DNA of 64,000 nucleotides, taken from NCBI GenBank assembly GCA_029204225.1, contig CM055097.1:75351848-75415847 (forward strand). Reading direction: 5' to 3'. The notes beneath the pieces are model-generated. The model saw only the letters and a program-made list of their open reading frames with translations. It was not told where the DNA came from and did no database searches. The DNA is from Diphasiastrum complanatum. Its lineage: Eukaryota; Streptophyta; Lycopodiopsida; Lycopodiales; Lycopodiaceae. The translations under genes and the position numbers were made by a program. Positions 51,750 through 63,469 of this stretch are shown here, piece after piece (the first letter of the stretch is position 1; every line of letters starts with the position of its first letter).

Positions 51750-53325
51750 TTGTCGGATGGACAATTTGAAATTGGACATGTATGTCCAAGAGTTAATTGA
51801 TTTTATGGCCAAGGTGTACTCTTTGGCCGAAAATTGGAATAGTGGCAGCTCATTTATGGATTAGCTATCGATTATCAAAATGAGTGCAAACGTAATGTCC
51901 TCCCTACTTTGGATGATGCTATCCGGGTGGCGAAAGCCTATGATAGCACTATTGTTGCTTCATAGAAGAGCATACACAACGAAAGTGCCCCGAATCCGAA
52001 ACACGATTAGCAAAAGAGTAAGAGGAAAAAGTTTTTTGATGAATAGGAAGTTGTTGCTCACCAAAAGAAAAAGAAGCAAGAAGCCAATAATAAAAGGCGT
52101 GAAAGAGGGCAATCAAGAAAAACCTTTGTTTCTTTTATGATAAACTTGGGCATCGTGCAAAATGGTGTCCCGACAAGAACAAGTCATCGAATATCATATG
52201 ATGGAGTTATCTGCAAGTAAACTTCAAGTCAATTTATTGGAAAATTATGCTTATACTTGTAATTTTAGTACGTATATTAGGGAAAGACATTAATGTACTA
52301 CTTGATTTAGGTACTACTAGCAATTTTTGGAATTCTCAGCTTGTGCAAAAGCTTCGGGCGCCCACCATGGCTAGTGATCACTACTGTGTGGTCCACTTAG
52401 CCTCGAGCCGAGTGACCTGACTTTCACATCATGAATCTCGATCTTTCACTGATGTCATCTTAGGATATGAGTGGTCTATTAGTAAATCAGATTTAGTAGA
52501 AATAGATTTCAAAAATCATTCATTGGTATTTAGGGATATGTAATGGTAAGGATATTCAAGGTATTCCCATCGTTGATGGTTTTCTTCATTGAACTAGTGG
52601 AAAAATTACACGATTCTAAGTATGAGTTGTTTCAACTTGTTTTAAAATTTTGTTTGAATTGTGATATTGTTAATGATTTTGATATGAATGTGTTTTTTCT
52701 TTATAATGTTGAAAATTTTCATTACGAGCAACAATTAATTGAAGATTTAAAGCAAAAATTTAATGATATTTTTTTTAAACTACTACCTTATGGCCTACCA
52801 CTTGCATGGTCCGTTGATCGTAAGATTGAGTTGATGGCCGACAGTCGTCCCACTTGTAGACAACCTTATAGGTTTAGTCAAAAAGACGAGGGAGAAGTGG
52901 CTAGGCAAATTGAGGAATACCATAGGATGCGACATATTAGACCAAGTAAAGTACCATGGGGAGTGCCCCTTCTTCTCAAGAATAAGGAGGATGGCGGTTT
53001 TCGGTTATGTGTGGATTACAAGGGTCTATACAAGTTTATCTTAAAAAATAAATACCTGTTACCTAGGATGGATGATCTCATGGATTGATTAAGTGGAGCA
53101 AAATTCTTTACGAAAATTGATCATTGGACAGGATATTATTAGATTATGATACATTTGGATGATGTATCTAAAATTGGTTTCAAGATGAGATCTGGCTACC
53201 TTTTGGTTTGACTAATGCCCCGACAACTCTGCAACAAATGATGGATGACTTGTTTCTTCTTTTTTTGAAAATTTTTTGAAAAAAATCATAGTAGTGTTTC
53301 TAGATGACACTAAAAGAGCATGTTT
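51750..53325 (+). pseudogene. Ty3/gypsy fragment D: gag end, protease, reverse transcriptase start
   Basis: The gag end reads LPTLDDAIRVAKAYDSTIVA near 51,900, and a decayed knuckle CFFYDKLGHRAKWC near 52,127 has Tyr for the second Cys. The protease reads GKDINVLLDLGTTSNFWNSQ, where D-L-G replaces D-S/T-G, then DVILGYEW. The frame 52,543-53,088 covers the linker and reverse transcriptase: DLKQKFNDIFF, YRFSQKDEGEVARQIEEYHR, WGVPLLLKNKEDGGFRLCVD and KNKYLLPRMDDLMD. Broken text continues SGAKFFTKIDHWTGYY, FGLTNAPTTLQQMMDDL (in shifted frames) and VVFLDD near 53,290. It stops there, so everything after the catalytic Asp pair is missing. No LTRs are found. Confidence 0.85.
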
Positions 53326-54708
53326 GCTTGACTATGTTATGTTTTAGCAGTTTTTTGAGTTTTTTCTATTTACGTGACAATTTGCATGAGTGCCAGTTTG
53401 ACGAAACATACAGAGTAGAGTCAAAACACACGTCTCGTAACTAGGACCGAATTGTCGTGCAAAGGTACCTCACAAAAACTAGACTATATATATGTACCTT
53501 ACTTTAACCTTTTGTGTTTATACTTGCAGACAAGCTTTCTTGGGAATGGGGTGTGCTCTCTTCTTACAAGTTGATGCATCAGAGTGAATTAAGCTTTGTT
53601 AAGTTGCTTTTCTAACTGCTAGAATGATCCTCAGCATGGTATGAAAGCTCGAGACAGATGCAGTTTAACAAAAGCTGAAAGCCAAATTCATAGAGGATTT
53701 GAAGAACTACGTTATGGTTGAGTAGCTTATCAATTAATTCAGTCGTGGAAGAGGAAGCCTAGTTGAATAGGATTGAGATTCCTATTGTCCCAAGTGTATC
53801 AAGTTCAGAGAGTTTTGAAGAGCTAAAATAGAGATCACAAGCTTATTTGGGAAGAGCAGCTTTCAGAGCGAAGTCATTTCGTCTTGAACCTATTTCTCAC
53901 CGATTGACAAGCAGTCAATTTTTGGAGGTGAAGAGTAGTAGGGTGACCTATTGTGAATATAATCCTGTCTAAAAAAAATTCACAAGAAATGAGAGCTATT
54001 GATCAGGAAAGGTGAGAATAACCCAAGCTAGGGTTTGTTCAAGAGAAGTTGAAAAACTCTCGCCACACAGAGAGTTTTTTTGTGTTGTAAAAGTTGACAG
54101 CGTGTCGCTCTAGTAGGCTGAACTCGCTCCCTCAAGGCTACAGACAACTGTGGTTTATTTAGGGTGTTGGATCGCGATCTGTATATGGCTGTTTTTTAAG
54201 CCCTTGAAGCTATAGCCGATATAGGAGGGAAGGAGGTGAGGAGACAGTCGCGGACTTGCACGCCTCCAGGTGTATAGTGCATTGATGCACAAGTAGCTTA
54301 AATTCGTCAAATCAGATCTTGGATAGATTGAACACGGTTATATCGTCACCTTTAGATTCATGACGACTTTCGATGGTGCCTACTACCACGTCTATCGAGG
54401 AAGCCTGCAGTTGCGAACACGGGGGAAAATGAGGGACGTATCTAAGACGATCCAATGACATCTGGTGCTTAGGTTTTTTCCCTGCTATCGAAGGAGGCTA
54501 GAAAAAAAAAATGAAATGTTTGTATTGTTTGTAGATTGGCTTGAGAGAATTCAGCCAAGAAGTATCATATTGAAGTGTGAAAAATCAGAGATCCAAACAC
54601 ATTAGTTCATCAATGATCTTTAGCCAAATTTGGTTGCACATCTAGTTTCATCTACAACATCTTTGTTGCCCAAATCATTCTAGCAATATGTTGTATCAAT
54701 AGCAGCTT
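53326..54708. other. Unassigned stretch
   Basis: About 1.4 kb with no frame, repeat or element end that I can support. Copia or gypsy debris is possible but not shown. Confidence 0.3.
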
Positions 54709-55307
54709 ACATGCATACCTGATCAATTGTAGGGCTCCAAAGGTTTCTTGTAAAACTTGTAATTTGATTCAACAATGCGGTGCAAGATTTTGCGAGGAAA
54801 TGCGCTCTTTCTTGAGGTTGCCAAACATCAAGAAGTTGTTCAGAAGCTGCACAGCCGCATGGATGGTGGGATCTCGGATGGACTCTCATCATTGGTCCAG
54901 TATAACTCAATGGTTGTGTCAATGGAAGGTTTAATGACATTCTTGGCATGTTTATGGTTGGGTGAGGACTGGGTGCCAAATGATATCCCTATGGATTCAA
55001 GGGCAGCTTCAGTGATGCGCACCTTGTGGATAGCCCCCTGGTATTTGATATAAAACTTAGATTTTTCCTCGGCCTAGGTGCTAAAGGCAAAAGTGATAAA
55101 ATCCATATTATTTTTTTTCAAGAAAGTGCACTCATGGATCTCCATTGCGGTGAGTAGAGGCTCAGCAAGGTTCATCCATTGAGCCAACATGCTTGTGCTA
55201 GGAAGTATCATGATGTCCGTCTTGGTCAGAACGTCACACTGAGGAGACTGAGACGTATCGGTAGAAGACATGACGGGAGTAGTCAGAAACTGAAAGTAGG
55301 AGCGCAA
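54709..55307 (-). pseudogene. Unidentified minus-strand coding remnant
   Basis: From 55,307 the frame reads MRSYFQFLTTPVMSSTDTSQ and STSMLAQWMNLAEPLLTAME, reaches a TAG at about 55,074, and continues in the same frame as AEEKSKFYIKYQGAIHKVRI TEAALESIGISFGTQSSPN and WTNDESPSEIPPSMRLCSF to a TGA. Further protein-like text follows to 54,709. A single stop in ~155 codons and balanced composition suggest former coding sequence. Orientation matches the gypsy fragment E to the right, so it could be an extra ORF of that element. No family is recognised. Confidence 0.35.
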
Positions 55308-55489
55308 GAGTGTATCAGAAGGCTGAAAGGAAGTTTCAGAAAGTTCTGGTCGTTGGAAAATTCCGCAAGAGCTTCATTAGCACAAGTGAGTAATGAAATC
55401 AAATTCAGCCCTTTTATAAGTGAATTTGCGACAAAGCACTAGTTTGGCTGCTTAGTTCTGGACAATAATTTGCAGGCATGTTCAGTACT

Positions 55490-55830
55490 GTAAAATTAGT
55501 TTCCAAAAATCTCAGCGAAGGTTTCTGAAGATCTGAATTGTTTTGAAGGTCTGAACTTTCGCCTAGGAACATTCTTCGCCTAGGTTATGTAGATAAGAAA
55601 AATTTTCAGGATCAAAACTTATGTCCAACCTAATTTTGGCATTTTGAATCTATCTGACAGGTCGGTGAAGGTTAATAATGATGGTAGCATGCTCGGCGAA
55701 GGTTTCCAAAATGGCAAAGTGACTAACTTCAAGAAGGTAATAAATTTGCTAGAGAACCATCGCCCAACTCAATATAGGTAAATCTGAGGTGGATGTATGA
55801 TCTGGCAACTCGGCAAAGGTTTCCCAAACT
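55490..55830. repeat. Short interspersed GCGAAGGTTTC motif cluster
   Basis: The word 'cggcgaaggtttcc' or a close variant occurs near 55,514, 55,710 and 55,810, with 'ttcgcctaggaac' and 'ttcgcctaggtta' in inverse sense near 55,560-55,585. There are no genes. It lies just past the integrase end of fragment E and may be its 3' untranslated region. Confidence 0.4.
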
Positions 55831-56133
55831 GTATGTACAAAAAATGACTCAAAAAGTGATTTTCTAAGGCATTTTTCTATAAAAAGGTAGTTCTTGAAAA
55901 TTCTTTCCTTCAACTTTTTTTGATCCGAAGACTCTTTTTTTTCAAGTGTCTTTTTTATAAAAGAAAAATCAATCAAGTAGTGAAAAACAACAGAAATAAA
56001 ATTGACCAGGTACTAGATCAAGCTGGTTGAACTGGTTGCCAAAACTTGAGTAATCGACTGTCATTCATCGGATTATCAAATCGTTTTCCATCCAAATGTT
56101 CATGCCATGCCTTGCGGCGAGCTTTCTTTGCTG

Positions 56134-57880
56134 CTATGCATGAACTGCCATCAATATGGTCTCACAAAGTTTTTGTAAAGCCTCATGACGCATTTGTAAG
56201 GATTTCGCTTCATCCAACCGTTCCGTTGTCGCTATGCGTAAAGATGGTATCATGAACTCAATTGGCATAACCGCATCTTGGCCATAGACAAGCTGGAATG
56301 GTGTTTGATTCGTACTACCTTTGTAAGTTGTTCTGAATGCTAATAATGCTGCATGCAATATATGTTTCCAATCAAAACGACTTGCTTCCACCATTTTTTT
56401 TTATAATGTTGCAGAGAATCTTATTGGAAGATTTAGCTTGGCCATTACCTTTGGATAGTACGGTGGTGTACTAAACTTATGAACATCGAAAAAGTCTTCC
56501 AACAGACACTTTATCGTTTCATTTACAAAGTGTGTTCCGCGATCACTGACGATCTCGATAGGACATCCAAACCTAATATAAAGGAACTTAGCCAAAGATT
56601 TCGCATCTGCAACTTGAACTGCTTTCGCTTCAATCCACTTGGTCATATAATCAGTGCAAGGATGATGTATTTGGCTTGAGATGATCTTGTCGTATGATGA
56701 ATAAGACCAACATAGTCAAGGCTCCATTTTTCGAACGGTGCTTGCGATAAAACATGATGCAAAGGTTCATACTGTTTTGTAGAACGGCGTGCACGTTGAC
56801 AAACATCACATGACTGAATATAATTTTCTGTATATTTATGAAGAAGTGTAGTAGGCCACCAACATCTAAGAATCAATTGTCTCTTTTGTACTTTTGTCAA
56901 GGAATGATTGAGTTGGCCTAGCATCCGATATTCAACAATATCGATTGCCCACTCAGGTACTGCTTCAACAGAGAACAACGTAGCATCTGGTAGTTCATCA
57001 TCCACTTCAGTATTAACTGGTGCTGATTCAATTCTGGATATATGGTCAGCCATATAATGTTTACCTTTTCGAACCACAGCTCGAAAATCAAATTCGGTCA
57101 ATAAAAGTAGCCATCTTGCAATACTTTTCAAATTCCATGTCTTGTTCACTAAATAAAATAACGGCTAGTGATTAGTATAAAATGCAAAATGTGTTGCCAT
57201 TAGATAATGTCGAAACTTCTGTATGTAAAAAAACCATGGTTAACGGTTCTGTCTGTTGTCAAATAATTCTTCTCAGCATTTGTAAGTTGTAGGCTTGCAA
57301 ATCTGATCGGATAATCTTTTTTGTGTTCACTGGATGCATCAAAACTGATCCCTAAAGCTTTCTTCAAATTTTCAAATGCTTCCAACGCCTCAATTATACA
57401 TATTGGTACAATAGTCAGTTTGTATATAGGTCTTGCTAAATTTGCAAAGAATAAAATAAATATTCGATAGTAATTGACATGATTCATAGACACATAAATC
57501 CCTCGAATTGTTCCTGGCGGCGACAATTCGACGATGACTTTGATCTTGGAATAATCTGTAGCAATGTCATGTCTTGATTTCACATGTCCAAGGACAATTC
57601 CATGAGTAACCCAAATTTGACACTTTTCTGGATTTAAGAAGATTTGATATTTGTGACAACGTTCAAACACTTCCTCCAAACGATCCAAATGGTGTGTATC
57701 GGCACTATGGACTCCGAGATCATCCAAGTATATTTCAAGGAATTTCTGCAAGTAGTCTTTGAAGGCGAACTACATTAATCGTTGAAATGAACTAGGTGCG
57801 TTACAAAGTCCAAATGACATAACTTTGTAGGAAAAATACTAGGAATTTTCCTTCAGAGAACACGATGGAAGTTCGAATAA
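56134..57880 (-). pseudogene. Ty3/gypsy fragment E: reverse transcriptase, RNase H, integrase
   Basis: Minus-strand order: FGLCNAPSSFQRLM (about 57,820), QKFLEIYLDDLGVHSADTHH (YLDD active site), KYQIFLNPEKCQIWVTHGIV, RNase H ISFDASSEHKKDYPIRFASL and TNAEKNYLTTDR, a stop, then GKHYMADHISRIES. Integrase follows: YIQSCDVCQRARR, FEKWSLDYVGLIHHTTRSSQ (first Asp), a stop, MTKWIEAKAV and IVSDRGTHFVNETI (second Asp). The Glu region YYPKVMAKLNL is frame-shifted and lacks Glu. A last frame has ILHAALLAFRTTYKGSTNQT and FQLVYGQDAVMPIEFMI. No chromodomain or LTR is visible. It is a different lineage from G1 and A. Confidence 0.9.
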
Positions 57881-57944
57881 ATCAAACTAATATCAGTGTC
57901 TTCAATCGTGTCTGATTTTGGTCTATGTACTAATAGAACAGTTT

Positions 57945-58147
57945 CTATTTTGATTGAATAAAGCATGCAGATTTAGGAGATATATGAGTGAGTGTGAGAG
58001 ACAATTTTAGAATATCAGAACAACTGGAAAAAAAAAAATCATCTGTTGCACGAGTTTGCGGGCAATTTGCCTTGCTCAGTATCGTTCCAGGTATTATGGG
58101 AGTATGCACACCTTTGCATTCGAGCATGTTGAAATCTTCAATGATTT
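57945..58147 (-). pseudogene. Ty1/copia reverse transcriptase scrap
   Basis: Minus strand reads KIIEDFNMLECKGVHTPIIP GTILSKANCPQT, aligning with the copia element to the right, whose own text is KIIDDFQMTEFKGANTPMVT GTVLTRQDCQQ. It is therefore the thumb-end region of a related copia reverse transcriptase in opposite orientation. It is cut at 58,148 by the LTR start of that element. After NCPQT the similarity ends. Confidence 0.75.
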
Positions 58148-59278
58148 TGAAGAAACCAAGAGTTTCTATCTTTCAAAGCCTTAGCATTTTTCCTTAGTTT
58201 TTCCTTTGTTGTTTTTCGCAACTGTGCATTTTGAACTAGATTTCGCACAGTCTGCATTTTGAATTGTTTCTTCACACAGTCTGCATTTTTGGGTCATGAG
58301 GAAAATTTATCCCTAGGTCTAAAACACTTAAAAAATAATTCTGAGAACGTTTCCTGATACTGTCGCATTTTTTGCATTTTTGCAAAAAAGGAGGCACTGT
58401 CCCTAAAATGCCTTAGAAAGGTTTAGACCCTTAGAAAAAGGGGCACTGCCCTTAGAAAAGCTTTCTGCCACATTGTCGTGTTTTTGGCCTTTCGAAAAAA
58501 AGTGACACTGTCTTTAAAACGCCTTAAAATTATTTTCAGACCTACCTTCGCATCTTTCTCCCTTTTCTCCTTTTTCGTGAAAAAGCGAAGGTGCCCTTGA
58601 AAAACAAAGTTGTCTTCAAAAACAAAAGGCGACACTGCGCTTAAAAACTTATAAGGGTCTTTAAGCAAAAAGCGAAGGCCTGCAGCATGAAGGCACAACA
58701 CAACGGGTAGAAGGCAGATGATTCACAGAGGACAACGATAGAAAATTGGAATCAGTTTTGGTTAAGGCTACTGCATTTCTTTTGATTAGATTTTCTAACT
58801 TAATCAGTCTTGGATTGATCACATAAAGAGATCAATGAAGGATGCAGATGTATGCAGAAGACACACATAGTCACGGATAGAATATAGGCAGACAGTCTGA
58901 GATAGCTCCAGAGCGAGTTTACAGATTAGCAGTAGCTAGTCATACTGTTTGCAAGAAGAGAACATCTCTCTCGTGCCAACGCATTGATCTGGAAAACAGC
59001 CAACGCTCAAGAATTATATTGTAAATCCAGTTTTGATATTGAAGCCATTTTCTCAATGTTATATTCAGTGATGTGTATAATCTGTAATACTTGAATGCGT
59101 GCTAGCAGTAGATGAATTTTTGCTGTTGTTTTTATTCAACATTATCTGTTGTTTACAAGTTTAAATTTTACAACAAATCTGCAGTAGCAAATTTGAGGTC
59201 TAGAAGAGAATTAGACTGTAGTGAGAAGCAGTAGCTACTCCTACTAAGCAGTAGCTACTGTAGTGATCTCTGAACACA
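58148..59278 (+). repeat. 5' LTR of copia F
   Basis: It begins TGAAGAAACC. I end it at ...GAACACA because TG...CA ends result and the next bases, TTGCCATCACGAGGC, look like a decayed initiator-Met primer site (TTGGTATCAGAGC). Length would be ~1.13 kb. Between about 58,370 and 58,650 it carries imperfect repeats of 'ggcactgtccctaaaatgcc' type. With only 83 bp of 3' LTR to compare, the right end is tentative. Confidence 0.6.
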
Positions 59279-59359
59279 ATTGCCATCACGAGGCAGTCGG
59301 GGTCGGAGCCTTGCGGACGGACTCAGTTTCCATCAAAGCCCTACCTGAATCCTTCAGGC

Positions 59360-60183
59360 TATGGCATCCATTAGCAACATTCAATCAAAGATCTGCATGA
59401 TCCTTGACTCTTCAAGATCAAGATTTTTGGCATGGAAGGTGAAGACTTCTCTCATACTGAAAAGAGAAGGTCTATGGCCCTGGGTTGATGGCACATAAGA
59501 GATGCCCACAACCACCGACAAAGAGCTACGAGAATGGAGAGAGAAGAACGACAAGGCAATAGCCATGTTGTGTTCCTCCATCAAAGACAACTTAACATTT
59601 GATCTAGTCACACTCTCCAAAGCAAGAGAAATGTGGGATGCTTTGCTGGCCAGATTTCAAACGAAATCACGAAGCCAAATTATGCTCACTTCCTTCATCA
59701 TAAGAATGAAGGACCTGTTCCTCTCGCTACGCAATCCTGGAGAAGAGAATATAGTCACAGCGGAGAAGCAACTCACATACCTGCTGCGAGCTCTACCAAG
59801 ATCGTTTCAAATGACCCGAACACTACTTGCTAAAGATCCAACGATGACTCTTGAGAAGGCTGTAATCGAGATCAGAGAAGAGGTGGAAGCTCGCGAACAC
59901 CTTGATGACAATGATAACTATGATCAAACTCTCTACAGCAACAAAGAGAAGCAGAAGAAGAATTTCAAGCCTAAGAGGGAGTCAGACCAAAGACAAGATC
60001 GAAGGCAACAGTCAGAGGGAGCGAAAGAAAGCAAATGGAAGAGCAGAAACAAACCAAGATAGCAGAACAGTGAGAAGAAGATTTGTACCAGATGCACACG
60101 AGAAGGCCACACTGTTGATCTGGCTCAACCCAAAAATAGAGTGCATCCATTGTCACAAGAAGGGTCACGCAGCCATTTACTGC
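59360..60183 (+). pseudogene. Copia F gag
   Basis: Gag starts MASISNIQSKICMILDSSRS and continues FLAWKVKTSLILKREGLWPW VDGT, then a TAA near 59,499. The frame continues KELREWREKNDKAIAMLCSS, LSKAREMWDALLARFQTKSR, ENIVTAEKQLTYLLRALPRS and LEKAVIEIREEVEAREH, the standard UBN2/gag-type helices of copia. After ...KWKSRNKPR there is a TAG at 60,060, and the neighbouring frame carries an intact zinc knuckle CIHCHKKGHAAIYC (C-x2-C-x4-H-x4-C, from about 60,142). Gag would package element RNA. Confidence 0.88.
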
Positions 60184-60672
60184 AACCAAAATCCCAGAAA
60201 CAAGAAAGCTCATAGTAGATGGGAGAGCGACAATAGCTCATTCTACGTGGAGGAACCAGAGTCCTCCAAGATGGCCGAAGACAGAGCTAACAATGGCAAG
60301 AACCCAGCAACTTACTTGTGTGCTGATGTCTATGCGACATCAACTTCAGATACACAAGAGATAATTATTGATTCAGGTGCAACGTCACACTTTGTATCAG
60401 CGAGGCACATGATCACTGATTATGAAGAATTAGAGTCTTCTAGATACATAATCTTGGGAGATGGTTCCAAACACAAAGTTAGCGGAATCGGAGCGTTGTG
60501 GTTAGGCACCAAAGGAAAAGACAGAAGGCTCGACAACACTCTATACGTGCCCACTCTTCAAAAGGACCTACTTTTTGTTGCTAAGATGGTAGATGCAAGA
60601 CAGAGAGTCACCTTTGAAGGCGATACCTGCGAAGTGGTTGAATCCGCAACCACTCAACTTGTCACCACATGA
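60184..60672 (+). pseudogene. Copia F protease
   Basis: After the knuckle the frame continues to YLCADVYATSTSDTQEIIID SGATSHFVSARHMI, with an intact DSG active site, then YIILGDGSKHKVSGIGALWL and LDNTLYVPTLQKDLLFVAKM, typical of copia protease. It ends at a TGA at 60,670. The domain itself has no internal stop. Confidence 0.88.
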
Positions 60673-61640
60673 AAGCGAAAGAGGAACCTGTATCACCTCA
60701 GGATCCGAGTACTTTCAGAGCAAGCTCACCAGACCAACAAATCGATGGATATTACATAGCACATGAGGCTGTATCACATGAATACGGTCGCTCTATACAA
60801 TGCTAGCCGAAGCAGAGCATTCACTGGTGTCAACATAAAAAATGCAACATGCTTGAAGTCTTGCGATGCATGTAACAAAGGCAAGATGTCACGAATACCA
60901 TTTACCAAGACTCTTTCAGAACAAAAGAACTCCTGAAACTGGTACACTCTGACATCTGTGGACCGTTTGATGTGGTCTCCCTCGAAAGTTCGAAGTACTA
61001 CATCACGTTCATTGACGACTTCAGCAAGTTTGGCGCCGTGTATTTTACCACAACAAATCAGAGGCCCTGGACAAATTCACAAAGTTCATGAATTGGGCTG
61101 AGAAATGGACTGACAAGAAGGTGAAGCAGTTGAGAACATACAGAGGCTTTATTGAGTTTTGCACTAGCAGAGGCATACTTCACTTGTAGATCGCAGCCTA
61201 CACACCACAGCACAATGGTGTGGTGGAGAGGAGAAATCGGACTCTCATGGAAGCTGCGAGATCTATGATGGCCTATTCAAAGGCATCAAAATTTTTATGG
61301 GCTGAAGTAGTAGCTATAGCCAACTATTTGCAGAACAGGACAGGTAGATCCAACGTTGCACATACCACGCCACAAGAGGTTTGATGGGACAACAAACTAA
61401 GTCTGACACATGTGTGCATTTTTGGATGTGTCACATATGTCCACATTCCAGATCAGATAAGAAAGAAGCTGGATGAAAAGGTAGAACAAGGATTCCTTGT
61501 AGGATATGATGTTCATTCATCATACTACATGATCTACATATTTGACAACAAATAAATCAAGACTGTCAAAGACGTCAGATTTGATGAGTCAAAGACAATC
61601 GCTGACGGTGATCCAGTTGGCTACGAAATTTGCTAGCATC
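60673..61640 (+). pseudogene. Copia F integrase
   Basis: The pre-integrase zinc region is only faintly visible (MRLYHMNTVALYNASRSRAF, then SCDACNKGKMSRIPFTKT). The core reads LKLVHSDICGPFDVVSLESS KYYITFIDDFSKFGAVYF with the first Asp. Where LRSDNGGEF is expected it reads LRTYRGFIEF, so the second Asp is lost. A stop precedes IAAYTPQHNGVVERRNRTLM EAARSMM, which keeps the Glu. Then KLSLTHVCIFGCVTYVHIPD and KKLDEKVEQGFLVGYDVHSS YYMIYIFDN. Several stops and shifts are present. Confidence 0.85.
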
Positions 61641-62954
61641 TACGGAGGGAGCGGACCCTGAGCACCCAGAACAAGAAGCTCAAATCTCAGATGGACAGAA
61701 TGATTGTTCATACGATGAGCAGCTAGGCACAGATCCTATATCCAGGACACCTGCTACTCATCAAAATTCAACAGTCAACAAAGGAAAGAAGATTGACAAA
61801 GGCAAAACCATCGAACTGACTGCGGACTCTCCAAGAAGATCCACGCGAGAAAGAAGAGCACCTATCATATTTGTACCTGACAACTCATCATCTATATCAG
61901 AGGAGTTCTGTGGATTTGGAGGAGAACCTCAATCATATGAGAAAGCTATCAATTGTCCAGATAAGGACAAGTGGATTGAAGTGATGAAAGATGAGATGAA
62001 ATCCATGGAGCATAACAATGTCTGAAATCTGGAGCCATTACCAACAGACAGGAAGAGTATAAAATGCACATGGGTTTACAAGTACAAGTATGGACCTGAT
62101 GGCAACGTATCTAAATACAAGGCCAGACTGGTGACGAAAGGTTTCTCTCAAAAGTATGGTGTTGACTATACTAAAATCTTTTCTTCGATCGCAATACATT
62201 CATCCTTATGCTTGTTATTTTCATACGCAGCAACATACAGTCTCAAGATCCACATCATGGATGAGAAGACCGCCTTCTTACATGGCGAGTTGAATGAAGA
62301 GGTCTATATGGACTAGCCACCGAGATTTATTTGCTCACGCTTTGCCAACTACGCCTGCCGAATACAAAGAAGCATATACGGACTGAAGCAGTCTGTCAAG
62401 CAGTGGTATAAGAAGAAGGATCACACCCTCAGATCCTTAGGATCTCAACCATTAATGGCCGACTACAATGTCTATACAAAGGTCACAGATGGAAAAATCG
62501 TAATCATAGCAGTCTACGTGGATGACACCTTGATTATGTCCACAAGTAACGAGCTAATTGCTCAGGTGAAGCATGATATTTCACTGCATGTTGAAATATC
62601 AGACCTAGGGGAAGCAAGATGCTACCTAGGATTGCAAGTTGACAGAGATCTTGACGGAGGAAAGCTGTATCTTCACCAGTCAAGATACATCTAGAAAATC
62701 ATTGATGATTTTCAAATGACGGAATTTAAGGGAGCTAACACGCCGATGGTAACTGGAACAGTTCTGACCAGGCAAGACTGTCAGCAGAACGCAGAAGAGC
62801 AGGAAGCCATGCAGAACGTGCCCTACAAGAGATGAATCGGGTCACTCATGTACTTAGCATATAATACATGTCCTGACATTGCTTATGCAGTTTTCAAAAT
62901 GAGCCAGTTTAATGTCAATCCAGACCATACCTTCAACAGACGAAGGATTATGGG
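61641..62954 (+). pseudogene. Copia F reverse transcriptase
   Basis: Linker 61,630-61,930 is acidic and Ser-rich, ending SPRRSTRERRAPIIFVPDN. The polymerase reads KWIEVMKDEMKSMEHNNV, a TGA, KSIKCTWVYKYKYGPDGNVS KYKARLVTKGFSQKYGVDYT, LKIHIMDEKTAFLHGELNEE VYMD, a stop, SIYGLKQSVKQWY, and the active site VIIAVYVDDTLIMSTSNEL (YVDD intact, near 62,515). Then ISDLGEARCYLGLQVDRD, a stop, GSLMYLAYNTCPDIAYAV. The Asp normally in 'QMDVKTAFL' is kept (HIMDEKTAFL). Stops rule out function. Confidence 0.9.
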
Positions 62955-63389
62955 ATGTGTTTCTCTCAGCATGAACGATTCCAGATTAAATCCTACAACG
63001 ATGCAAGCTGGGCATCCCTGAAAGATGACTGTAAGAGCGTCTCAAGAGGATGCATGATAGCAGCCAAAGTAGCTGTCATATGGATCAGCAGGAAGCAGAC
63101 CGTGGCCACGCAATCATTTTGCGAAGATGAGTATGTTGCAGCAGCCAAGATGGCGAACGAAGTTATATGGCTCAAGCAGTTCCTTGACGGATTGGGAGAG
63201 AACTCCAACAAGCCGTTGTTACTATTCATGGATAATACATCTGCCATTCATCTGACGAATGATCCAGTGTTTCATTCCAGAACAAAATACATTGCTATCA
63301 GATATCATCTGATAAGAGATCTGGTTGAGAATGAGAAGGAGCGCACAAGCTTAGGAATCAGAAAAATACTAGCTTTGAGAGGGAGCTGA
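62955..63389 (+). pseudogene. Copia F RNase H
   Basis: The frame reads FQIKSYNDASWASLKDDCKS VSRGCMIAAKVAVIWISRKQ, TVATQSFCEDEYVAAAKMAN, EVIWLKQFLDGLG, LLLFMDNTSAIHLTNDPVFH and SRTKYIAIRYHLIRDLVE. The DAS, E, DN and RTK(H)I-type signatures of copia RNase H are recognisable (CEDEY for the usual SEAEY). The frame runs into the purine tract and LTR start. Confidence 0.9.
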
Positions 63390-63469
63390 AGAAACCAAGA
63401 GTTTCTATCTTTCAAAGCCTTAGCATTTTTCCTTAGTTTTTCCTTTGCTGTTTTTTGCAATTGTGCATT
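63387..63469 (+). repeat. Truncated 3' LTR of copia F
   Basis: About 83 bp match the 5' LTR start (58,148-58,230) with only a few changes ('ttcctttgctgttttttgca' against 'ttcctttgttgtttttcgca'). Similarity ends at 'gcattttg'. The remaining ~1 kb of LTR is absent, so no downstream target duplication can be tested. Confidence 0.8.

Noticed and set aside
51750-57880. Endogenous pararetrovirus (caulimovirus-like) origin for the polymerase fragments
   Set aside because: Fragment E has an integrase, and no movement-protein or coat-protein motifs are seen; both fragments fit Ty3/gypsy.
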